A DNA stretch of 25,241 nucleotides from the NCBI GenBank assembly GCA_001970855.1, contig LSSN01004608.1, positions 1-25,241 of the forward strand, in the 5' to 3' direction. Positions 1 to 9,027 of the stretch are shown here, piece after piece. Position 1 is the first letter of the stretch, and the number at the start of each line of letters is the position of its first letter. The position numbers and the translations under genes are program-made. Under the pieces are notes generated by a model. It did not search any database, was not told where the DNA came from, and worked only from the letters and a program-made list of their open reading frames with translations. The DNA is from Smittium culicis (lineage: Eukaryota > Kickxellomycota > Harpellomycetes > Harpellales > Legeriomycetaceae).

Positions 1-137
1 GGGGCGGGAACTGGAACTGGAGCAGGAACGGGGACTGGCGGTGGTACTGTGGCTTGCACGGCGGTGAGTCTTGCATTCTCATCTTTGAGTTTTTGGATCT
101 CACCCAAAAGTATGTTAATCTTTTCTTCAGAATTCAT
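1..137 (-). CDS. Partial N-terminus of an unknown protein (possibly transposon Gag-like)
   Basis: An ATG at 137-135 opens a reading frame that stays open to the window edge (45 codons plus 2 bases). The first 25 or so residues (MNSEEKINILLGEIQKLKDE...) have a leucine/isoleucine heptad look typical of a short coiled coil. They are followed by a run of alternating Pro, Val and Ala. The DNA is far richer in G+C than the flanking 2.9 kb, as coding DNA here tends to be. A short coiled coil followed by a Pro-rich linker is common at the start of Gag-like proteins of fungal retroelements, and the opposite window edge also carries retroelement debris. That assignment is inference. It could equally be the start of a host gene whose remaining exons lie outside the window. 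Confidence 0.5.
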   Translation of the reverse strand, partial: MNSEEKINILLGEIQKLKDENARLTAVQATVPPPVPVPAPVPVPA

Positions 138-762
138 TCTATAATATTAGGCAGTTATTCAGCAATAAAATAATGTCACGGCTTAGCAACTGAGTAATAT
201 TATAATAGTTTGTTAATGTTGATATGTTTAGATTTAAAAGATATTTTATTGCTAAAGAACTTTTATCAATAAAATCTCAAGGTATTTATACTTAAATAAA
301 AACTAAGAAATCGCAAAAGTAAATAAACTATTACTAATCAAATGATTAGTAATGTAAAATGTTGGGTGATTAATTTTGTGAAAATCGAAATCAAAATTGA
401 TAACGATTTATCACAATGTCGTGATTGGATCATGACAAAAGTATCAGATAATTTCTAAATACTAGATAATCTATATCCAAGAATAACTAAGCAATTTAAA
501 ATATAACCTCAAAATCAATCTAAATATTAATACCAATAAATCTCATTTAACTTAGTTTAATTTTTTTAAAAACCAAGAATGCCCTTATAGTAAAAAGTTT
601 TCCAAAAAAATTAGCAAGTTTTCAAAGATCATTAATAATGGTAGATTTGTATATTTTGTAGTTAATTTAAGTTTGAGATTGGGAAAAACTTATTATTTTA
701 TAATACTAGTAATAATTACGTTATAAAATTAAGTAAATAGGCAAAAAATAATACAATGTACC

Positions 763-818
<56 letters not shown>

Positions 819-3045
819 TAAAGAAGTTAATCGATATATATATATTAAATACTCACTATATTCTCAAACTAATTAACCCGATCAATTACATAATTTTATA
901 TTCAGCTTAAATATAAATATTAGGTAAGTTTTTTTTATATGATCTCTAATGATTATTTTTGATTAAAATGTCAATATGAAAGTGTAAAGATAATATTTAT
1001 GATCGAAAATAGGTTCATTTTTCAGATTTAATCAGAAATATTCATCGTCATCATTTTATAACGCAATTTATTTTATCTGTAAATTAATTGATTTATGGTG
1101 ATTTATTATTTTAATTATTATTTTTTAACTTTTATTTGAATCAATAAATAATGCAAAAAAAAAAAATTAAAAACGAAGAAAAATTACTTTGAAAAGACTT
1201 GTAAATAAAAAAATAGTAATATTCCAATTACCATAGAACTTTTCATAGCTATATTTAGCATTTTTCAAATAATAAGCTAAAATAAACTTTGAATGTTATT
1301 TATTATAATGGCATAAATAATTACAATAGTTTTAAAACAGTGATAACAAAGTAAATTTTTTTTTTTTTGGATTGTCTTAAAATTGCTAGCTAATAAATTT
1401 ATTTCATAAATTTCAATTAATTTTAACCTAAATTTTATACTTCAAATAAATCTTAGATAAATTTATATAAATATAAATAGATAATTATAGGAAATATGTA
1501 TGGCTCCATTAACCGGAGTTTTTTCATTAAAACAGAACTAAAATAAACAAAAACTAAATCTCTCAGTTATATGATATTTAATTATTTTTTGGATATATTT
1601 ATTTTAGTTGAATTTTTCTCTGTGGCAAAATTCAAGAATATTAAAGCTCAACGCCGCGATTTCAATTTAGGGCGAAAAATAACAAAAAGACGTTAAAGCG
1701 TCTATAAATAATTATGGCTAAAAAATCTAATCTTGAGATATCTTTGAATATTACCTATATATAACAGGTGACTTGATATTTTAGTAAAATAATTTCCATA
1801 TTGAAAAAATTTTCTGTTATTATAAAAATTAGCTACAATTAGAATATGAATTTATTTACTAAATTTAATTTCTGCTTAATATAAAGTGGCTGTAAAATAA
1901 TTTTAACTATTTAAATTTGAAAAAAATATAGTTTATAGATAAGAGGCTTTTGTGGCACAATATTAAGTATCTAAGCAGATGAAAAAAATTTTGGTTTCAA
2001 ATGAAGCTAATTTCAATCAAATCAAAAAATTATTGGCGATAATTCGGCGTTAAATTACAAAATTTTATACATGGAGTTGGAATTATTCTCAGTTCAAAAA
2101 ATAATAAAAATTGCCACATAAAAATATACTTCTATCATGTTTTGACAGGCTAAAATAACGATATTCTTAATATCAGATTTTATCAAAAGTGCCTCTATTT
2201 ACTATATCTAATTCTAATAACTTTTAACCTTATTATTGTAAAGAACATATTTAGCAAAAATTTATAACTAGAGTATAAAATTGAAAAATTAAAATAAAAT
2301 AATGACAATATGATATTGACGAAGAATGATAAATGGCTAAGGATTTATAAATCAGGTATCTAGTAAAAAATTTTTAATGATAAGTGAACGAATAATCTTT
2401 TTTATTGTTATTTTAGTATATTATAATATTTACAAGAATTTTATTAGAAGTGAAAATAAACCAACTAAAATATTAATAACAAGAATCCTTCATTTATTGT
2501 AGCATAATGAAATAAATTTTAATATATCATTGACTAAATTTATTCATATAACGAGTGACTAAAATCAATATGTATATTTCAAATAAAAAATGTTTATCAT
2601 TTAAAATTAAGTAAAAAAATTGCATGATTAACAAGTTAATAGTTATTTATAAATTAATAAAAAATCATTTTTATATAGTAAATATTATGACTGATAGCTG
2701 TATAAAGTGCAACGATAGTGTTATTATATAGCCAAACGTCATTTTAGCTCGATCAATTGATTATTATTTAGTATATAAAATTATATATAATTAAAGAGAA
2801 TTTTCTATGTGATCTTTTGTTCATAACAAGGCTTAAGAAGATTAGCTAGATGATATGTAGGATGATGCTGATAATATTATAGCAGGAAAAATAAGCATTA
2901 GTATAATTCCTAAAGTCTAGAATTTAAAAATAATCAGAATTGTATAAAATGTAACCAAAGGAACATAATAAATCATATAATTAATTGAATATTAATAAAA
3001 AATTCGCCAAAATTATTTAGATAAAATTATTATATACAAAATAAA
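138..3045. other. AT-rich intergenic region
   Basis: No reading frame with coding character was seen on either strand. The stretch is dominated by A/T homopolymers and short A/T repeats. The only structured element I can support is the (AAT)n microsatellite at 764-817. A 5-bp inverted repeat (AGACG/CGTCT) at 1688-1703 is too short to mean much. The last few hundred bases must contain the promoter of the secreted-protein gene starting at 3046, but I cannot pick out a convincing core element in such AT-rich DNA. Confidence 0.7.
764..817. repeat. (AAT)18 trinucleotide microsatellite
   Basis: A perfect run of 18 AAT units in non-coding DNA. Its flanks show no sign of coding sequence. Confidence 0.95.
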
Positions 3046-4836
3046 ATGAAGTTTAGCATAAACAAATTAGCTTTAATTGCTGTTTGGCTGGTGTTTTCAG
3101 CTTTATCTTCCAATGATGGTTGGAACAAGCCTGACGCCTATAATAAGAAATATACTGATAAGCAGGCTGGCTCAATCGACGGCTACAAAAATGGAAATCC
3201 AAGCTACTATGAATTAAATTACCAAAAATATGAAAATAAATATCAACAAAATGAAAAAGAAAATTTAAAAGACCAAAAATATGCAAGCTACAAATTATAT
3301 AACGAAAAAGAGCAAAATTTAAAAAATCAGAGTTTTGACCAAAATAAACAGAATTATAACACAGCTTACGGCGGCTCGCAGGAAGGAAAAAATATTCAAA
3401 ATGAAGAACTACTATATAATATATCAGAATCCAGATATGGAATTGGAGAGAATAAGATAAAGAGAGGCTACTATAACGAGGAAGATAATGACTATATAAA
3501 TTTGGACTCTAGGCTTGAGAACTACAACCCAAATGTATGGCAACTCCCAATATCAATTTACTCGAAATTTGAACCAGTAACAGTGACAGTAACTAACTTG
3601 ATAACCCAGGCAACAAATATATCACCAACAGTGCCATCGATTATCACGGTAACCAACACAATGATAATTACAAATAATAAATTTTTAACTGTTACAGAAA
3701 TTTCCACTCAATCTGATGTAAGTTTCGTGTCAATTACGGACTTAATTACAGTGACCGACACAACAACCGATTCAGATAGCTTTACAGTTACCGAAACAAC
3801 TATCAAATCGAATAGTATCACAATAACAGAAACTACTACAGAGTCCGATACCTTAACAGTCACTGAATCTGATACTGCAACCGTGACAACAATCGAGTCT
3901 GATACTCTCACAGTTACTGAACTTGATACTGTTACTGAAACAACTACTGAATCAAATAGCATCACCGCTACTGAGACTAAAACTGAAACATATAGCACAA
4001 CAGCTACAGAAACGACCACCCAATTTGATACTACTACAACAATCGAAATAACCACTGAGTCTGATACCACAACAGCTACAGAATTAACAACTGAGTTTTT
4101 AAGCACTACTATCACTGAAGCTATAACACAGACTGAAACGACAACGGAATCAAATAGCATTACTATCACCAAAACAGCTATAGAATCGGTTAGTACCACA
4201 ATAACTGAAACTACTACCGAATCGAATACATTGACTGTTACTGAGTCTGGCACTGTTACCGAAATAACAACTGAGTCTGACACTCTCACAGTTACTGAAC
4301 TTGATACTGTTACTGAAACAACCACTGAATCAAATAGCACCACCATCACTGAGACTACAACCGAAAAAGATATTTCAACAGATACAGAAACAACAACTGA
4401 AACAGATAGCACTACAATAACTGAAACAACTACTGAGTCTGATAGCTTTACTATTACCGAAACTACTACAGAATCTGATAGCACTACAATCACTGAAACA
4501 ACAACTGAGTCGGAAACTACCACAAATACTGAAACTACTCTTGAATTCAGCACCCTAACTACTACAGAATCCAATACTATTACCGAAACAGTAACTGAAT
4601 CTAAAATTACAACAATAACTGAACCAATCACTAAGACTGATAGCATCACTACCACCAAAACAACTGCCGAGTCTTTTAGTATCACAATAACAAAAACTGA
4701 AACTAAGCTTGACACTCTCACGCTTACTAAATCCGAAACCGTTCGTGAGCCAATAACTATCACTCGAACAACAACTCAGTCGTTAAGTATAACTGTCACT
4801 GTGACATCGTCAGATACTGTTATTCAGTTAACTTAG
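3046..4836 (+). CDS. Secreted Thr/Ser-rich repeat protein, adhesin- or wall-protein-like
   Basis: This intronless 596-aa protein begins with a clear signal peptide (charged start, hydrophobic ALIAVWLVF core, likely cleavage near SALSS, residue 22). Residues 23-170 are hydrophilic and rich in Tyr, Asn, Lys, Gln and Glu. Residues 177-596 are almost pure Thr/Ser/Glu/Ile/Val built on a degenerate 12-residue unit of the type ETTTESDSxTIT, probably heavily O-glycosylated. Such Thr-rich, beta-prone arrays occur in fungal adhesins and wall glycoproteins. I see no catalytic domain. The C-terminus ends in TVIQLT without the hydrophobic tail needed for a GPI anchor, so wall attachment is not shown. Two 66-nt blocks inside the tail (3895-3960 and 4273-4338) differ at only two bases, a sign of recent internal duplication or gene conversion. 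The long open frame on the opposite strand is a by-product of the repeat. The function is inferred from composition only. Confidence 0.85.
   Translation: MKFSINKLALIAVWLVFSALSSNDGWNKPDAYNKKYTDKQAGSIDGYKNGNPSYYELNYQKYENKYQQNEKENLKDQKYASYKLYNEKEQNLKNQSFDQNKQNYNTAYGGSQEGKNIQNEELLYNISESRYGIGENKIKRGYYNEEDNDYINLDSRLENYNPNVWQLPISIYSKFEPVTVTVTNLITQATNISPTVPSIITVTNTMIITNNKFLTVTEISTQSDVSFVSITDLITVTDTTTDSDSFTVTETTIKSNSITITETTTESDTLTVTESDTATVTTIESDTLTVTELDTVTETTTESNSITATETKTETYSTTATETTTQFDTTTTIEITTESDTTTATELTTEFLSTTITEAITQTETTTESNSITITKTAIESVSTTITETTTESNTLTVTESGTVTEITTESDTLTVTELDTVTETTTESNSTTITETTTEKDISTDTETTTETDSTTITETTTESDSFTITETTTESDSTTITETTTESETTTNTETTLEFSTLTTTESNTITETVTESKITTITEPITKTDSITTTKTTAESFSITITKTETKLDTLTLTKSETVREPITITRTTTQSLSITVTVTSSDTVIQLT
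3742..4790 (+). repeat. Degenerate 36-bp tandem repeats encoding ETTTESDSxTIT units
   Basis: The codons ACT/ACA GAA TCT GAT recur at a 36-nt period with frequent 6-, 12- or 18-nt losses, giving the 12-residue protein repeat. Units vary at synonymous sites, so the array is mostly old. The exception is the near-identical pair of 66-nt blocks 378 nt apart. Boundaries are approximate. Confidence 0.8.
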
Positions 4837-5714
4837 TTTCATTGAAAATATAAACCATATAGCTAGACTTTTATTTTTTTATAGTTTGCAATATTCTTGA
4901 AATAAGTATTGACAAAAAGCTTAGAAAGGTTTTTGCAGCAAGTATTAGTTTCAATTAATTTTTACATTCAGCCAAATTACTGTTAATTTTAAATTACTTT
5001 TTTAATTAAAAAATTTAATACCTCAAATCAGCTAGCTTTATACCTTTAAATTAAATATTAAACTGTTAAAATATTAATAATTAGGCAAAAAAGTGACTTC
5101 AATGATAATAGAAATAATTCATTTATTTTTATTGCCATACTTGTTAGATTTTTAGAATTTTATCACTACAAAGGAAAATTAGGCTATATAAAAAAACAAT
5201 CTATAAATGTAATGACAAGTTATTTAAAAATTACTTAATTTTTTAATAGCCAAAGCGTTTATCTTGGTGCCAAATTTTTTAACACCAAAATATTTAGTAC
5301 AAGCATAATAAATCCACTTATATAGTTTTATAAATATCTGATAATTTTTAGGCTTTTAAAAATAAGAATGTAGTTTTTATCTTTCTAGCTTTGCTTATTA
5401 AAAAAATCAAGATATTTTCTCCTACTATCTTTTCCACCATATTTATATGATTTATTATCCGAGAAATTATTAAAGTAAAGAGATAACTTTTTTTTTTTTA
5501 CTTTATCGTATTAGTTTTATACCTTGAAATGATAATATTCTTTTCAGAGTAGAAGTATAATTTATAATTTTCATTATTATCCATCTGAAAAAATTTAAAC
5601 ATATATTTTATTGGTTTATTGAAGTTTAACTAGTTTTTTATAATTTAACCTCATAGACTATAAAATAACATCTTTTTTTAGAATAGCCTCCTGATATTTA
5701 TTATAAAATAGTAC

Positions 5715-5734
5715 AGAATAGAATAGAATAGAAT
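5715..5734. repeat. (AGAAT)4 short tandem repeat
   Basis: Four perfect AGAAT units in intergenic DNA. Confidence 0.8.
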
Positions 5735-7741
5735 AAATGAATATGTCATTGAATAGTACTAATTTATTTATTAAAAAAGTCGCAACATGGGGGAAAATGA
5801 TTCATTATTGGTATTTAATTTCATTAAAAGTAATAATATTTTTGACGAGATAGTGATGGATTAAAGACCTTATCGCAGTATTCCACTAAGGAACATTTAT
5901 TTGTGTTTGCAGTTTTTATGGAGAAAAAATTTTTATATAAAGGAAATAAAATTAGAGAGTAAAAAATCAAATATTAGGCATCAGAGAGTTAAATTTAAAA
6001 AAAAATTGTAATCAAGTCTAATATATGAAAAAGTAGATTGAGCCTCTGTTTTGTTTGAATTGTTCATTAAATACATTTTTTTAAAGTATCAATGTCTTTC
6101 TTATTGAATATATTTACTCGCGATAAAACTTGTAAAAAAGTTCATAAATTAAATAAAGTTATAATCTTATTTTTTTAACTTTGATTACTAGTTTTTTTAA
6201 TATAATAATTTAATGTATTTATACTCCTTAGAATTCAGAAATAAGTAAAAATATTAAATTTGGGCAGATAATTTCGAAAAAAAATATGATATATATTTTT
6301 ATATGCTTTTAAATTATGTTTAGCCTTTTTAAAAGATATAAGAAAAAATTTTTTTTCATTTTAAAAATTTCTGAAGAGCGCATGGTAGTTATTAAAAAAT
6401 TTAGCTAAATTTTTATATATAACTTGAAACTTTATTCACTCAATTAGCATTTATTTAATTTTCCCGGATTTAAAAGAGAATAATATATCTATTGATCTAG
6501 TCAATAAAATTTCGATATAAATTTTTTTTTTTTTACAATTAATTCTAGAATTCCTTCAAATCACAAAAATAATTAATTTCAAGGAAAAAGTTAGAGCTAT
6601 AAACTTTCCGCGATATAAAATTCTAATTAAATTTTATCAGTATTTAACAAAATTACTAATAATAAAAAGTGAAAAGATTTTATACTATCTGACAATGAAA
6701 ATTGAGATATAAATTTTAAAAAATCCTATATTTATTCATCACTTAACTATTAACTAGATAAATTTTATCTTAGAATGCGTGGGATAGCTTATTATATCAA
6801 TAATTTAAAAGAACAAGCATGTTTATATGAAATTTCGTTAAAGAAAAGTAACTATGCTATAATAAAACTTGCAAATAATTTAATAGCAAAACAGATGATA
6901 CACTAAACAGTATATTTTTCAATTCTATAATAATCAACTGTAGCATTAATTTTTTAATTTTCATCAGTGTTTAAAATTTAATTATTATTTAATTTTTTTT
7001 TTGCTTTTAATATTAATTTTTGTTTATAATAATTAAAAATAAACTTTTTTATTATGGACTTGAGCTTACTTGATGTTTCGAATAGAGAATTTTTTTAATT
7101 TTAATGATTTAGAGTATGATACTTGTTATTTATACTCTGATAATGCATAAGTAACATAAAATAGTAAAATATAAAATAAAATAAAAACAATATCACATCT
7201 AACACTGTCAAAAGATGACCAAAAAATAAATTTAAAAATTTGATGTAGACCAGAACTTTAAAAGGTTTCATTTAGCAATGATTAAATATTAAAAAAATAA
7301 CTTGGACGTGACCTAAAGAGATACAGCCATGAAGAAACAAATATTCTTATACCTACAATGGTAATATATATTTTTTCCATTAAATCATATAAAAGTAAAT
7401 CTATAGCGAAGAGTATAAATAAGCGTAAAATATTTTTACATAATACCAATTGGTTTTAAATAAGATTCTAGTAAATTTAATATGTTTGATATGGGTGAAA
7501 GAAAGAATTATTGTTCTTCGATACGTGGTCCCAAGAAATAATGCTATTTATTAGAATTATTATAATGCTTTTTTTTATATGGTTATTAGTTTCATTGCCT
7601 AACTAAAGACTGTTCTTAGTTTTGATCAAACCTTTTGAATTCCATCTAGGGAAATAATATTGTTAGCGAGTTATGGTATTGCCTACTATGAAATATTTGA
7701 GGTATTTATTAATGCATATCTTAAACAATATGGATCAATTG

Positions 7742-8083
7742 ATTAGTATAAAAATCGACGAAAGCGCTTAAAGAAGCATAATTGATGAATATTTTGGCCC
7801 TAAAACGATTAAATGGAATATAAAACTCTCTTTGTAAACATTGCTGGATGATAAAAGGGTTAATCATTTAGTGCTTTAAATGGTAAAAGCAACCATAATA
7901 AAATATGCTTTAGAGATTAAGCGATTTTAAAACTATGGAGTTTTTTAATTAGAATTATATAACAAATTTTATTATGATGGCGAGCTGAATTGTTTCAAGG
8001 TTTGGTTTCATTTACGGAATTTTCTTGAAAAGTTTTTTGGATATATGATAGTATACTACCATTTAAGTGAGAATAATTATCCG
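7742..8083 (+). pseudogene. Decayed piggyBac-like transposase (DDE core fragment)
   Basis: In one frame this stretch reads ISIKIDESA, then YFGPKTIKWNIKL, then, after several stops, NKFYYDGELNC and LSENNYP. These match, in order, the piggyBac transposase blocks I know from the family: the first catalytic Asp in siDEsm, the Y(M/L)PxKPxKWGIKL block, the NKGYxxxxDNFFTS block with the second catalytic Asp, and the NRKxxP block. The first Asp codon (7757) and the candidate second (7976) are 73 codons apart; the spacing in the reference piggyBac enzyme is 78. About four codons appear deleted just after the first Asp. Five internal stops show the gene is dead. A one-base frame change near 7855-7890 would restore a better GY...GK match. 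No N- or C-terminal part was recognised. The alignment was done by eye from memory of the family. Confidence 0.55.
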
Positions 8084-8134
8084 TAAAAAAATTATTGTTA
8101 GGTTATCATGTGTTCATCAGTGCATATGTAGACA

Positions 8135-8330
8135 TTAAACCCTTTGACGGGCATAGACTATTTTTGATCCACCAGGTATAGCCAACAACGTTTAATTTTT
8201 ATACTTTAATTCCGAGGCGTTAAGAATTATTGGTATAATGCAAAATAAAAATAAATAAAAAAAATCTTAATAATCATAAACGAATCAATAAATTTAATTT
8301 TTTAAAAAGCGTTGAACGCGAAAAGGTTAA
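8135..8330. repeat. Possible TTAA-flanked terminal repeats (piggyBac-like)
   Basis: TTAA followed by ACCCTTTGACGGGC occurs at 8135. An oppositely oriented GAACGCGAAAAGG followed by TTAA ends at 8330. TTAA target sites and CCCTTT-type termini are piggyBac hallmarks, and the site lies just downstream of the transposase relic. The two ends match each other only loosely, so this is a weak call. Either the 196-bp unit is a small non-autonomous copy, or only the right end belongs to the relic. Confidence 0.2.
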
Positions 8331-9027
8331 ACAGCTTGAAATTAGCTTTCCAAAAATAGCCTAACTTTTTGAGTTTGGTTTATTAGTAAATTTTAGATAT
8401 TATCACAAGTAATATTCTTATTGGCTCAAAGTAAAAGGAAATCGGAGTTTATGATATTTTATGCCAATCAGTTGATAGTTGAAGTTTGAAACTAAGAATT
8501 TATATAGATTGGCGATTTGCTGGTATTCTTGGCTACATTTTAGTGGCGAATGGGTGATTAGCGATTTAAAAAATATGGCCTATAGATATCAGAGCCTGAG
8601 TTTATAGCTAAACTGCGGGGCCAATAAGTGAGTTGACGTGGCGATGGATAGTACATATCGGCGAAATGTGGCTATTATTCCAAGAGTGTAGAGAAAATAG
8701 GCAGCAAGTACAGTTCATAAAAAATTATAGATTTCCAACTAAATTTGCGCTTTAGTAGTTGTTGATTTGCCTCTTAAAAGCATTTAGATTCCACTCTCCA
8801 TTTTACTACCTGGTTTCTGGGCTATTCAGTGAATGCGCCACTCTTATGTACTTAATTTTTTAATAATACTAAATTGGCCCCTTCATTTACATTTCATTTT
8901 ACTTTCACAGTTTCACTCTTTATAGTTTCAAGACATTATTAGGATCACTAAATAGCATTTAAGAGCTTTATATCACAAAACTCTTAATTACTTATTTCAA
9001 TATTGGTACAAGTATTCATTTCGTAGG

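Larger units (their letters stand above)
4837..9027. other. AT-rich intergenic region with transposon relic
   Basis: 4837-7700 holds only AT-rich sequence with no supportable gene. It includes a short (AGAAT)4 run at 5715-5734. From about 7740 base composition becomes less extreme and a decayed piggyBac-like transposase can be read (separate entry). At 8612-8755 a 47-codon open stretch of higher G+C (reading ...ELTWRWIVHIGEMW...) looks like a fragment of former coding DNA, but I do not recognise it. The final part up to 9027 is the presumed promoter of the Cas1p-like gene. Confidence 0.6.

Noticed and set aside
3708..4763. Long 351-codon open frame on the minus strand, Val/Ser-rich
   Set aside because: It is the complement of the Thr/Ser/Glu repeat. 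ACT/ACA/GAA codons have no stop in that antisense frame, so its length is a by-product.
8612..8755. 47-codon open stretch of higher G+C
   Set aside because: It looks coding-derived but matches nothing I know, and has no start or boundaries. Noted only under the spacer entry.
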